Notes under the pieces: generated by a model
The model's database searches: none
What the model saw: only the letters and a program-made list of their open reading frames with translations
Told to the model about the DNA's origin: nothing
Made by a program: the position numbers and the translations under genes
Origin: Bacillota bacterium
Lineage (GTDB): Bacteria > Bacillota > Clostridia > Tissierellales > Peptoniphilaceae
Assembly (NCBI GenBank): GCA_028724185.1
Contig: JAQYDN010000021.1
Location: 21,071 to 85,070, forward strand
DNA: 64,000 nucleotides
Reading direction: 5' to 3'
Shown here: positions 35,619 through 43,724 of the stretch, in pieces
How the letters are laid out: every line of letters starts with the position of its first letter
Position numbering within the stretch: the first letter of the stretch is position 1

Positions 35619-36149
35619 GTGATACTCATAACGGGCGGGGCGCGAAGCGGAAAGAGTGCTTACGCGGAAGATCGCTGTAGCGGTTATGACCGCGTGACCT
35701 ATATTGCGACGGCGCGAGCATCGTCCGATCCGGAAATGAAGGAGCGCATTGAGAGGCATCGCGCGCGCCGGCCGTCGTCGTGGAAGACCGTCGAGCGCGA
35801 CCGCGATCTCGCTCATTTCGCCAAAGACACCGAGGCGATCCTGCTCGACTGTGTGACGGTCCTAATCGGAAACTATCTTCTCGACGCGGGGAAAGACGCA
35901 CCCGATGCCGAGGAGATGTCTTGCATCGAAGAAGACGTGATCCGCGAGCTGGAACGATTGATCGAGGCCTCCGAAGCGGAGGGCACCGAAATCTATATCG
36001 TGACGAACGAGGTGGGAAGCGGCATCGTCCCGATGAATGCGCTCTCCCGCGCCTTTCGAGACATCCAAGGGCGCGTCAATCAACACCTCGCTTCGCGCGC
36101 GAGAGAGGTCTACGTCTGCGTCTCGGGAATTCCGGTGAAGATCAAATGA
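35619..36149 (+). CDS. cobU: Adenosylcobinamide kinase / phosphate guanylyltransferase
   Basis: A bifunctional enzyme that phosphorylates adenosylcobinamide and activates it with GTP. The 176-residue protein has the P-loop GGARSGKS (6-13), the guanylylation region with RIERHRARRP, and VTNEVGSGIVPMN with the FRDIQGRVNQ motif, typical of CobU. GTG start at 35619 after AAGGGAGGATT. Overlaps cobS by ATGA. Confidence 0.96.
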   Translation: MILITGGARSGKSAYAEDRCSGYDRVTYIATARASSDPEMKERIERHRARRPSSWKTVERDRDLAHFAKDTEAILLDCVTVLIGNYLLDAGKDAPDAEEMSCIEEDVIRELERLIEASEAEGTEIYIVTNEVGSGIVPMNALSRAFRDIQGRVNQHLASRAREVYVCVSGIPVKIK

Positions 36150-36886
36150 ACAGTCTCATCTTAGCCATTCAATTTTTAACGCGCATTCCCGTGCCCGTTC
36201 GATCGACCTTTAATGAAAAAGAGGCGGGAAAGAGCCTGTTTTGGTTTCCGTGGATTTCTCTTGTCATGGGTCTTATCGTCGGCTACGCGCACGAGCTCAC
36301 CTTCGACGGATATCCCATCCTGTCGGCGTTTTTATCTCTCGCCGTCATGTACGCGTTGAGCGGCGCGATCCATCTCGACGGGTTGATGGACACGGCGGAC
36401 GGTTTTTTGGCGGGAAAAGATACAGAGCGGACGATCGAGATTATGCACGATTCGAAGATCGGGACTTACGCGGTCGTGAGCGTCCTGTTCGTGCTCCTCG
36501 GAAACTACTCCGTCTTCGCCTCGGTGCCGATGGGCGCGGTCGAGGTCGGGATATTGTTTGCCTCGGCGCGCATGGGGATCTTGACCGTGATCCACTTTTT
36601 CCCGGCGATTAAGGCCTCGACCCTCGGTACCTTATTTAAGCGCCGCGCGGTAAAGAGAGTCTACGGACTGCAGTGGGTCCTGCTCGTCGCGCTCATTCTT
36701 ATTCTTCGCGACGCGCGCTTTCTCGTATTTCCCGGCGTTTCCATCGTCTTTGCCGTTTTATTCGGCCGACACGCCCTAAAAAAAATCGGCGGCGTATCGG
36801 GAGATATCTTCGGCGCCGTGATGGAGTTGGAACAATGGATATTACTATTGCTGTATGGAGGTTTTTATTCTTGGCTATTTATATGA
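36146..36886 (+). CDS. cobS: Adenosylcobinamide-GDP ribazoletransferase
   Basis: An integral membrane enzyme of 246 residues that joins adenosylcobinamide-GDP to alpha-ribazole (phosphate), giving the complete cofactor. It opens with AIQFLTRIPVPV and has the signature HLDGLMDTADGFLAGKDTERTIEIMHDSKIG (split here only by its natural loops) and several membrane helices. ATG 36146 overlaps the cobU stop. Its end overlaps cobC by 16 bp. Confidence 0.95.
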   Translation: MNSLILAIQFLTRIPVPVRSTFNEKEAGKSLFWFPWISLVMGLIVGYAHELTFDGYPILSAFLSLAVMYALSGAIHLDGLMDTADGFLAGKDTERTIEIMHDSKIGTYAVVSVLFVLLGNYSVFASVPMGAVEVGILFASARMGILTVIHFFPAIKASTLGTLFKRRAVKRVYGLQWVLLVALILILRDARFLVFPGVSIVFAVLFGRHALKKIGGVSGDIFGAVMELEQWILLLLYGGFYSWLFI

Positions 36887-37410
36887 TTCGACACGGAAAG
36901 ACGATGGCAAATATAAAGAAGTATTTCGGAGGCGAGGACGAGCCGTTGCTCTCTATGGACGAGGGGACAAGGCGCGATCTTATCGAGAGAGTCGGGAAGC
37001 TTCCGATCTCGCGCATCGAAGCCAGTCCCTATAAGCGGACGCGGCAGACGGCCGAGGTCATTTCGAGAGGGCTGTCGATTCCCATCGAGATCGAACCTTT
37101 GATTCGCGAGATCGGCCTCGGCGTGCTCGAAGGCTATACTTTCGAAGAGGCGAGCGAGATTTACGGCGACGAATTGAAACCGTGGCTCGAGGATCCTTAC
37201 CGCGAGGGACCGCCGGAGGGAGAGAGCCTAAACGACGTCTACAACCGTGCGGAGACTTTCTTAAAGCGCGTGCGAGAAGACACATTATACGTCAGTCACG
37301 ACGGATTTATTCGCGCGGCGATCAGCGTCTTAAAAAAAGACATCACACAATTTTTCGAATGGCGCATCGATAACTTGGAAATCGTGGACCTTTCGGCGTT
37401 TGCGCACTAA
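36871..37410 (+). CDS. cobC: Alpha-ribazole phosphatase (histidine phosphatase family)
   Basis: A 179-residue histidine phosphatase with the catalytic RHGKT near the N-terminus, ASPYKRTRQTAE with the second Arg, and SHDGFIRA with the second His. By context it removes the phosphate from alpha-ribazole phosphate or adenosylcobalamin phosphate. The TTG at 36871 is the best start: it gives the family opening (x)AIYMIRHGKT and has GGAGG nine bases upstream, whereas ATG 36883 has no ribosome site. It ends the cobalamin operon. Confidence 0.88.
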   Translation: MAIYMIRHGKTMANIKKYFGGEDEPLLSMDEGTRRDLIERVGKLPISRIEASPYKRTRQTAEVISRGLSIPIEIEPLIREIGLGVLEGYTFEEASEIYGDELKPWLEDPYREGPPEGESLNDVYNRAETFLKRVREDTLYVSHDGFIRAAISVLKKDITQFFEWRIDNLEIVDLSAFAH

Positions 37411-37412
37411 AG

Positions 37413-37472
37413 GTTACAATTATATTACAAATTAAAGATTCTCTTTTTCCCCCTTACTCAATCTGCTATAGT
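37413..37472 (+). promoter_or_regulatory. PhoP-box-like repeat and -10 upstream of the SLH gene
   Basis: GTTACA (37413-37418) and ATTACA (37424-37429) are spaced by 11 bp and contain a perfect TTACAA repeat with a 5-bp spacer. This is the same geometry as the repeats before pstS and pstC. A TATAGT at 37467-37472, identical to the -10 before pstS, follows without a recognisable -35. Confidence 0.45.
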
Positions 37473-37502
37473 CTCCTAGGGATTAGAGAAAGGATGTTTG
37501 TA

Positions 37503-38489
37503 TTGAATCATATAGTTAAAAAATTTATGGCTGTGGTGATGGTCCTCGGGATCTTGTTTACCTCGACGGGGACGTTTGCGGCGGGCGTCGAAAATCCGCT
37601 CTACGTCTCGCTGCAGCTCGAGACCAATGACGCCGGGGAGTACGATCATTTCTCCATGGCGTGGAAAAATCCGGAATGGGTGAAGAAAAAATTGGCGGCC
37701 GGAGAGGCCGTCGACTTTGAGATCGACGGGAAGGTTAACGATGAGGCGTGGTCCTCGACGCGGGGTACCGTCTATGCCGGTCAATTGACAAAAGATCAGG
37801 CAAATGACGTTAAACTCGAGATTCCGCCCGAGTCCTTCGAGCACTTAAAGAACGTGGACATCATGAGCAATCTCTACAGTTTCCGCGTGCGCTACAAGAG
37901 CGGGGGGACTGTAAGCCCTTACAGCAATCCGATCGCCGTCGGCTATCGACCGAGCTTTTCCAATGCGAGTGCGTGGTCGAAAGAAGTTCTGATGGAGGCG
38001 AGCAAAAACGGATTGATTCCCGCGTCGGTTAAGTCGGATATGAAAAAAGAAATGACGCGCCAGGAATTTACCGAAGTCATCGTAAGGGTTTACGAAAAGG
38101 TGAATCGCGTGCACCTGGTTGCGGGTAAGAGCCCGTATCGCGACGCCAATAACGAGGCCGTGACCGTCGCGACGCGCCTGGGAATCGTGCAGGGCGTCGG
38201 CCGCGGAAAGTTTTATCCCGATTCGGAGATTACGCGCGAAGACATGGCGACAATTTTTAATAGACTATTGACCGTGATGAATGTAGAACATACCCAAGCG
38301 AACGGACCGCGATTTGCCGATCATACGAAAATCAGCAACTACGCGATCGAGCCGGTCTACAAATTACAAAGCTTAAATATCATGTTGGGTTATAACGACC
38401 ATAGCTTTAGACCGAAGAACAATGCGTCGAGAGAACAAGGCGTCGTGATGGCCGAACGCGTCTATTGCTTCATGCAGGAGAAATATTAA
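37503..38489 (+). CDS. Secreted protein with S-layer homology (SLH) domains
   Basis: An exported protein of about 328 residues. It has a basic N-terminus, a hydrophobic core and a TFAAG cleavage-like site near residue 25, a beta-rich region of unknown fold (about 30-150), then SLH-like repeats (about 160-325) with LGIVQGVGRGKFYPDSEITREDMA and LNIMLGYNDHSFRPKNNASREQ. SLH domains hold proteins to pyruvylated cell-wall polymers. Two starts are possible: TTG 37503 has GGA eight bases upstream, while for ATG 37494 the AGAAAGG site would abut the codon. Confidence 0.85.
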   Translation: MNHIVKKFMAVVMVLGILFTSTGTFAAGVENPLYVSLQLETNDAGEYDHFSMAWKNPEWVKKKLAAGEAVDFEIDGKVNDEAWSSTRGTVYAGQLTKDQANDVKLEIPPESFEHLKNVDIMSNLYSFRVRYKSGGTVSPYSNPIAVGYRPSFSNASAWSKEVLMEASKNGLIPASVKSDMKKEMTRQEFTEVIVRVYEKVNRVHLVAGKSPYRDANNEAVTVATRLGIVQGVGRGKFYPDSEITREDMATIFNRLLTVMNVEHTQANGPRFADHTKISNYAIEPVYKLQSLNIMLGYNDHSFRPKNNASREQGVVMAERVYCFMQEKY

Positions 38490-38494
38490 AAGAG

Positions 38495-38518
38495 AAGTGT
38501 CCGAAGGGACGCTTTTTT
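38495..38518 (+). terminator. Intrinsic terminator after the SLH gene
   Basis: AAGTGTCC and GGACGCTT form an 8-bp stem (one G-U pair) with a GAAG loop, followed by six T. Confidence 0.88.
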
Positions 38519-38887
38519 ATTGCATGTATTTCATGTCGCCGCGCTTAAAAACTTCGGACGGACGATAGAAGGGATGCTGCGGACGGAGGCACATAACCTT
38601 CGATACATGTCGCACTGAACGACACGGACTCTGTAGGTGAGGTTTTTAACCATTCTAAGCGGGGTATATGTCATATGAACTTAACGGGAGAAAAATAGAA
38701 AATATTTGAAGGGTTTTTATAGAAAGCCTACCTCCGAACATCAAAAGAGACGCTATGCGGGTAATTGATCGAGACGAAGAACCGAGAGAGTCTCCCCTAA
38801 GTTCGATGGTACGACATGACCGAGGATGCAGCCCCTGTAGGACCGATCGGTTTGAAAGGCGCTGCGTTAAACGTTCGATAAAGGAGG
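38519..38887. other. Gene-free stretch between the SLH and GNAT genes
   Basis: About 370 bp with only very short frames lacking ribosome sites on the plus strand. A minus-strand frame that runs through it continues over the coding part of the GNAT gene and is taken as a shadow. No T-box, riboswitch, tmRNA, SRP RNA or 6S RNA signature was recognised. It could contain an unrecognised RNA, a long leader of the GNAT gene, or decayed sequence. Confidence 0.4.
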
Positions 38888-38891
38888 CACC

Positions 38892-39167
38892 ATGGATATT
38901 AAATTGGGAAATAACCGCTTTTATATAGGAGAAGATCAAAACAAGCCCGACGCGTTCATCAGTTGGGTGCCGAGCGGCGAGGACAAGATCATCATCGATC
39001 ATACCATCGTGAACCCGGCCCTCGAGGGACAGGGGATCGCCGGCAAACTGCTCGATAAGGTGACCGACTATGCGCGCGAGAATAATTTAAAAATCTTGGC
39101 GACCTGCGGCTTTGCTGTCAATCGCATGAAGGACAATGAGGAATACAGCGACGTCTATATGGGGTAA
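38892..39167 (+). CDS. Small GNAT-family N-acetyltransferase-like protein
   Basis: A 91-residue protein of the short YjdJ-type GNAT group (Gcn5-related). The acetyl-CoA-binding element reads EGQGIAGKLLDKVTDYAREN, preceded by DHTIVNPALEG and followed by KILATCGFAVN. These minimal proteins lack most of the N-terminal GNAT fold, and their substrates are unknown. AAAGGAGGCACC precedes the ATG. It stands alone on the plus strand. Confidence 0.87.
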   Translation: MDIKLGNNRFYIGEDQNKPDAFISWVPSGEDKIIIDHTIVNPALEGQGIAGKLLDKVTDYARENNLKILATCGFAVNRMKDNEEYSDVYMG

Positions 39168-39184
39168 GTAAGTGAATAAAAAAC

Positions 39185-39229
39185 GAAAGCGGCCCGCCTT
39201 CTACATTTATGGAAGGCGGGCCGCTTTCG
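39185..39229 (-). terminator. Long perfect hairpin between GNAT and glmS genes
   Basis: GAAAGCGGCCCGCCTTC pairs perfectly with GAAGGCGGGCCGCTTTC. The T-run lies on the minus-strand side (GTTTTTTATTC), so it terminates best in the minus direction. It may stop readthrough from glmS into the antisense of the GNAT gene and also cap the plus-strand transcript. Confidence 0.75.
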
Positions 39230-39291
39230 CGCGAATAATATAGAAGATATTTTTTTGCTCAACTAAACCGCGAGTATGATAAAATCGAGCA

Positions 39292-39338
39292 AAAAGAACC
39301 CGTTCCAAACGCGGCATGCGGTGGAAACGGGATCTTTT
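39292..39338 (-). terminator. Intrinsic terminator of glmS
   Basis: On the minus strand a roughly 20-bp stem of the type AAAGATCCCGTT / AACGGGTTCTTT, with some mismatches, ends in TTCTTTTTG, about 30 bp after the glmS stop. Confidence 0.85.
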
Positions 39339-39367
39339 GAAATCGTCGAATGTGTTCGGATGTTCGG

Positions 39368-41188
39368 TTATTCGACGGTGACGGACTTTGCGAGGTTTCT
39401 CGGTTTGTCGACGTCGTTACCTAATAAGACGCTCACTTTGTAGGCGAGGACTTGTTGCGGCAAGACGGCGAGAATCGGCGCGTAGAGGTCCGAGATGGCG
39501 GGGACGCGGATGACGGCGTCCGACAGGTCGCTGAACTGGGTGCTGATTTCGTCGGTAATGGCGATGGTGTAGGCGCCGCGCGCCTTAACTTCCTTGATGT
39601 TGGAGATGCTCTTTTCCACGAGGGGCGATTGTGTAATAATCGTCACGACGGGGATGCCCTCTTCGATCAGCGCAATGCTGCCGTGCTTGAGTTCTCCGGC
39701 GGGCATCGACTGTGCGTGAATGTAGGAAATTTCCTTCAACTTGAGTGCGCCTTCTTTTGCGCTTAGATAGTCGATGCCGCGGCCGAGGTAAAAGACGGCG
39801 GGGTGTTTTGCGAGGCGTTCGGCGATGGGATCCAGCGTGTCGATGTCTTCCAAGATCTCTTCGATCTTTCCGGGGATCGACTCGAATTCTTCGATCGCCA
39901 TCTTGACGTCTTCTCTGCCGTAGGTTCCCAGTTTATAGCCGAAGTCCAAGGCGAGCAGGTAGAGGCTTAAAAGTTGCGTCGAGTAGGCCTTGGTGCTCGC
40001 GACGGAGATTTCCGGTCCCGCGTCGCAATACATAACCTTATCGCTTTCGCGGTCGACGCTCGAGCCGACGACGTTGGTAATCGCGAGGACCTTTGCCCCG
40101 CGAAGTTTCGCCTCACGTAAGACGGCGAGGGTGTCTCCGGTCTCGCCGGATTGACTGACGACGATGAGTAAGCTGTTTTCGTTTAAAAACGGCATGTTGT
40201 AACGGAACTCCGAGGCGATGTCCGCGGTGATTTCGCGTTGAAGGGCATCTTCGAGCGCGCGCTTTCCGACTTGAGATGCGTGGAAGGCGGTACCGCACGC
40301 GGAGATATAAATGTGATCGAACGCCTCAATTTCCTCCTTGGTGAAGGATTGATCCTTCAAGTCGATGAAGCCGTCTGTAACTTTTCGTCTGAGACAGTCC
40401 TTGATCGCCTTCGGCTGTTCGAAGATTTCCTTGATCATGTAGTGGTCGTAGCCTTCTTTGCCGGCGCTTTCGAGGCTCCACTCGACGGTTTGCACGTCTC
40501 TTTGGACGGGATTGCCGTGGTTGTAAATGTGATAGCTGTCCTTGTCGATTTCGACGATGTCGTCGTTGTTCAAGTAGATGACGTCGCGCGTGTAGGCGAG
40601 AAGCGCCGGTACGTCGGATGCGGCAAAGACGCCGTCGTCGCAGATACCCAAGATGAGGGGCGACTCTCTGCGCGTGACGATTAATTTATCGGGATCATCG
40701 ACGCTTAAGACCGCCAGGCTGAATGTGCCGACGACGTCGTTGATGCTGTCTTCGACCGCTTTTCTCAAATCTCCTTGGAATTTGGATGCGATGAGGTTGG
40801 CGACGACTTCGGTGTCGGTGTCGGAATAAAAGGTATATCCCTTTTCGCTGAGGTCGTCTTTAATCGCCTGGAAATTTTCGATGATGCCGTTGTGTACGAC
40901 GGCGACTCTTCCGTCACTGCTGACGTGAGGGTGGGCGTTCGTTTCGGTCGGGACGCCGTGCGTCGCCCAACGCGTATGTCCGATTCCGACCGTGCCCTTG
41001 AGCGGGCGATCTTTTAACTTGTCGGTGAGTGCCTCGAGGCGACCGGCCGCCTTGACGACCTGCAATTTATCGTCTTCGATGATGGCGATGCCGGCACTGT
41101 CGTATCCTCGGTACTCCAGTTTTTCCAATCCTTGAATAATGCGTTCTTCTGCGTCATTTAAGCCGTTAAAGGCTACAATTCCACACAT
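39368..41188 (-). CDS. glmS: Glutamine:fructose-6-phosphate aminotransferase (isomerizing)
   Basis: Makes glucosamine-6-phosphate for peptidoglycan. The 606-residue protein begins MCGIVAFNG, so Cys2 becomes the N-terminal nucleophile of the glutaminase domain (about 1-230). Two SIS sugar-isomerase domains follow (about 280-600), with SACGTAFHA and VSQSGETGDTLA, and the chain ends NLAKSVTVE. The start at 41188 is fixed by the need for Cys at position 2 and by AAGGAGGATTTT upstream. An in-frame ATG at 41230 would bury Cys2 inside the protein. Expression is probably controlled by the ribozyme in the leader. Confidence 0.98.
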   Translation of the reverse strand: MCGIVAFNGLNDAEERIIQGLEKLEYRGYDSAGIAIIEDDKLQVVKAAGRLEALTDKLKDRPLKGTVGIGHTRWATHGVPTETNAHPHVSSDGRVAVVHNGIIENFQAIKDDLSEKGYTFYSDTDTEVVANLIASKFQGDLRKAVEDSINDVVGTFSLAVLSVDDPDKLIVTRRESPLILGICDDGVFAASDVPALLAYTRDVIYLNNDDIVEIDKDSYHIYNHGNPVQRDVQTVEWSLESAGKEGYDHYMIKEIFEQPKAIKDCLRRKVTDGFIDLKDQSFTKEEIEAFDHIYISACGTAFHASQVGKRALEDALQREITADIASEFRYNMPFLNENSLLIVVSQSGETGDTLAVLREAKLRGAKVLAITNVVGSSVDRESDKVMYCDAGPEISVASTKAYSTQLLSLYLLALDFGYKLGTYGREDVKMAIEEFESIPGKIEEILEDIDTLDPIAERLAKHPAVFYLGRGIDYLSAKEGALKLKEISYIHAQSMPAGELKHGSIALIEEGIPVVTIITQSPLVEKSISNIKEVKARGAYTIAITDEISTQFSDLSDAVIRVPAISDLYAPILAVLPQQVLAYKVSVLLGNDVDKPRNLAKSVTVE

Positions 41189-41199
41189 AAAATCCTCCT

Positions 41200-41345
41200 T
41201 ACGGGGAGCTGCTGTATCGATTTTGTGCACAGGTTGCCCTGGGTTTTGTACAATACTAAGGCTGCAGACCTATGAAGTATCCGCCGAATTTTCGATGACT
41301 TCATTCCTCGTCCACCTAAAAGGTTCTGGCGCTTGTGTTTGTTCT
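41200..41345 (-). ncRNA. glmS self-cleaving ribozyme
   Basis: Read on the minus strand, the glmS leader contains AGCGCCAGAAC (from 41333), then GACGAGG (41312-41306), an ATGAAGTCATCGAAAATTCGGCGGAT block (41303-41279, given here as its two parts ATGAAGTCATCGAA and AATTCGGCGGAT), and CTGCAG. These match the catalytic core of glmS ribozymes, which cleave between A and GCGCC when glucosamine-6-phosphate binds, here between 41333 and 41332. It lies directly before glmS, as expected. Confidence 0.93.
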
Positions 41346-41372
41346 CCCCAAAATATTTAGTTGAATATCAGT

Positions 41373-41401
41373 ATTATACCATAGCCGATTAAAAGGTAAA
41401 A
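41373..41401 (-). promoter_or_regulatory. Candidate promoter for glmS
   Basis: On the minus strand a perfect TATAAT at 41378-41373, with TTTTAC as a weak -35 candidate 17 bp upstream. Transcription would start near 41366, about 33 bases before the ribozyme cleavage site. Confidence 0.55.
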
Positions 41402-41412
41402 CAAACCTTGCC

Positions 41413-41441
41413 TTGACGCTAATAATAGCTATTGGTATGAT
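41413..41441 (+). promoter_or_regulatory. Promoter for the parvulin gene
   Basis: TTGACG (41413-41418), 17-bp spacer, TATGAT (41436-41441). It is divergent from the glmS promoter. ACAGGAGGTTG precedes the ATG at 41502. Confidence 0.8.
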
Positions 41442-41501
41442 AAAAACCATGTGAAGAAACAGAGAAACATCTTTTTCTCTGAACAATAACAGGAGGTTGA
41501 C

Positions 41502-42251
41502 ATGACAGAAGAGAATAAATTACTCGCAACCGTGGACGGCGTCGAGATCCACGCGTCCGATGTAGATGCCTATTTACAAAGCATGAACCCGCAAATGGCG
41601 ATCCAATTTCAAGGTGAGGAAGGAAAACAACACATTTTAGACGAACTCATCCGCCAAGAGTTATTATTAAAAGATGCACTCGATCGTCACTTGGACGACG
41701 AAGAAGAATTTAAGAAAGTATTCAAAGATACCAAGCACTCCTTGCTTAAATCGTATAATTTTTCAAAAGCCATCGAAGGCGCCAGTGTGTCGGAAGAAGA
41801 ACAAAAGGCGTTCTATGAAGAAAACAAACAGTTCTTCAAGAGTCCCGAATCGGTTCACGCGGCACATATTTTAGTCGACGACGAAGATAAGGCAAAAGAC
41901 ATTGCGAAGCAATTGAACGACGGCGCCAATTTCGAAGAGTTGGCTAAAAAAGAATCGACCTGTCCCTCCAACGAACGAGGCGGCGATCTCGGAACGTTCG
42001 GTCGCGGTCAAATGGTTCCCGAATTCGATGAGAAGGTCTTCGACATGAAAGACGGCGAAATTTCCGATCCCGTTAAGACGCAATTCGGTTACCACATCAT
42101 CAAGCGCATCGAAGGACAACCCGAAGAAATGCGCGATTACGACGACGTGAAAGATGAAATTAATATGGAATTAATGCGTCGCAAACAACAAGAATTGTAT
42201 TTAAACAAGGTAAACGAATTAGAAAAACACTATAAAGTCGAACGCAAATAA
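41502..42251 (+). CDS. Cytoplasmic parvulin-type peptidyl-prolyl isomerase
   Basis: A 249-residue protein with an N-terminal SurA/trigger-like helical region (about 1-105), a PpiC rotamase domain (about 115-205; VHAAHILVDDEDKA, GGDLGTFGRGQMVPEFDE, TQFGYHIIKR) and a charged helical tail. It has no signal peptide or lipobox, unlike PrsA, so it should act in the cytoplasm as a folding helper. Codon use is biased (CAA, AAA, GAA), which suggests abundant expression. It has its own promoter and terminator. Confidence 0.92.
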   Translation: MTEENKLLATVDGVEIHASDVDAYLQSMNPQMAIQFQGEEGKQHILDELIRQELLLKDALDRHLDDEEEFKKVFKDTKHSLLKSYNFSKAIEGASVSEEEQKAFYEENKQFFKSPESVHAAHILVDDEDKAKDIAKQLNDGANFEELAKKESTCPSNERGGDLGTFGRGQMVPEFDEKVFDMKDGEISDPVKTQFGYHIIKRIEGQPEEMRDYDDVKDEINMELMRRKQQELYLNKVNELEKHYKVERK

Positions 42252-42277
42252 AAAAAGCGGCATGGGCCGCTTTTTTT
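42251..42277 (+). terminator. Intrinsic terminator after the parvulin gene
   Basis: AAAAAAGCGGC and GGCCGCTTTTTT form a stem with a short loop and a seven-T tail, immediately after the stop. Confidence 0.9.
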
Positions 42278-42369
42278 ATGGCGCATAAGTGAAAGTTTTG
42301 TCAATAATCGGCTGTGAGAGCGTTTTCGTAATTTTTTATGTTATAATACAAACGTGTCAGGAGGAAATT

Positions 42370-43713
42370 ATGGAAATGGATTTATTCAGCTTTATTGATC
42401 GCGCTATTAAGTTGCTCAATATTAAATATGATCATATTATGACGCTCAATCACGAGCTGGAGAACTTTTTTATCTCCGAATTCGGAGACAAGGATAACTT
42501 TTTAGCCGTCAATTCTCGAATAAAATCACCGAATTCGTTACGTGAAAAAATCATTCGAAACAATTTGTACATGCGCTACGATAGCCCTTTAAAGATGATG
42601 TTTGACATGCAAGACATCGTTGGGTTGCGGATCGAATGCCGCTTTACCGACGACGAAGTCGACATCTACCGTGCTATCTTGGAAAAATTTTATATTCCGG
42701 CGGGCAATGGCTATTACCGCTCGCCGAATCATAAGCAGATTTTTTTAAATCTCGAAACGTCACAGCCGATGCTTCAAAAGAATGGCTTCGGTATTTATAA
42801 AATAGATGGGTATATTATCGATGGCGGGTTTAAACTCAAGTTTGAACTTCAAATCAAGTCGCTGGTCAACGTGTTCTGGGGCGAAATCGATCATAAGGTC
42901 TTGTATAAAAACTTCAATTATATGCTGACCGAGGATTTCTTTAAAGATATCATGCATTCGATTAAAGATAATTTGTCGATGATCGACAGACAGCTCAAGA
43001 TTCTCTACGAACACGTCAACAGCATGGATTCGTCGACGGCGATTAACAATCACGTGCAGGTCAAGAGTTTGCTGTCGAAGATCGTCCACGACATTTTTAT
43101 CGCGCGAGTCCGAAAGGACCTGGGCTTTGTCGTCGATCTGAACGACATCGCGGATATTACGGTCGAGTACTTGGACTACAAGTGTCGCAGCGTCTTAAAA
43201 TATGACGAAGGCGGAAACTTTATCCACTTATTAAATCATATTAACGCGATCGATCAGGACGCGTTTGATATCGGCGAGCTGGTCGAGTTCGATCAAAGTC
43301 CCGAGTTTACGACGGACTTCAGTGCGCGCGTCGGCGGTGCGGTATACGATGTCATCAACCGTGAATTTAACTGGAGTTTGTTTTTTAAGATCATCGAGTC
43401 CATCGAGCAATCGAACGTCAGGTATGATTTCGAGGAATTTTTCAAGTATGTAGAGGTGTACCTCAAGCGAAAAATTCGCGACGAAATCGACATGAACGGT
43501 TTTACACTGAAAGAGTATGAAGAACTCGAAGGGTTTGTGCTGGACTGTTTCGCGTCGAACTTTGAAAAAGACCCGTCATTTGAAAATATGACGTCGAGTT
43601 GTTTTAAATTGTCGCGCAACACGTTGTCGCAATTTTTTAGAAATATCAATACTTTCGAAGAATTCGAAGAGAACAAACAACGCATCGAGCGCATGTTGCG
43701 CAGTCAATTTTGA
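42370..43713 (+). CDS. RelA/SpoT-domain protein with long unrecognised C-terminal half
   Basis: A 447-residue protein whose residues 45-215 resemble the (p)ppGpp synthetase fold: RIKSPNS (50-56), DIVGLRIEC (82-90) and FELQIKSLVNVFWGEIDHKV (158-177). Residues R50, K52, D82 and E159 align with synthetase catalytic positions. The usual GYxSxH element appears as NGFGIYK (138-144), so the guanine-stacking Tyr would be Phe. There is no HD hydrolase, TGS or ACT domain. Residues 225-447 are helical-looking and unrecognised. ATG 42370 has CAGGAGG upstream. Whether it makes alarmone is open. Confidence 0.75.
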   Translation: MEMDLFSFIDRAIKLLNIKYDHIMTLNHELENFFISEFGDKDNFLAVNSRIKSPNSLREKIIRNNLYMRYDSPLKMMFDMQDIVGLRIECRFTDDEVDIYRAILEKFYIPAGNGYYRSPNHKQIFLNLETSQPMLQKNGFGIYKIDGYIIDGGFKLKFELQIKSLVNVFWGEIDHKVLYKNFNYMLTEDFFKDIMHSIKDNLSMIDRQLKILYEHVNSMDSSTAINNHVQVKSLLSKIVHDIFIARVRKDLGFVVDLNDIADITVEYLDYKCRSVLKYDEGGNFIHLLNHINAIDQDAFDIGELVEFDQSPEFTTDFSARVGGAVYDVINREFNWSLFFKIIESIEQSNVRYDFEEFFKYVEVYLKRKIRDEIDMNGFTLKEYEELEGFVLDCFASNFEKDPSFENMTSSCFKLSRNTLSQFFRNINTFEEFEENKQRIERMLRSQF

Positions 43714-43724
43714 GAGGAGTGCGT

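Noticed and set aside
38655..39002. Minus-strand frame of 115 residues across the gene-free stretch and the GNAT gene
   Set aside because: It overlaps coding sequence of the well-supported GNAT gene and shows no ribosome site or domain.
41230..41232. Upstream in-frame ATG for glmS
   Set aside because: It would place 14 residues before the Cys that must be at position 2, and it lies within the ribozyme-to-ribosome-site region.
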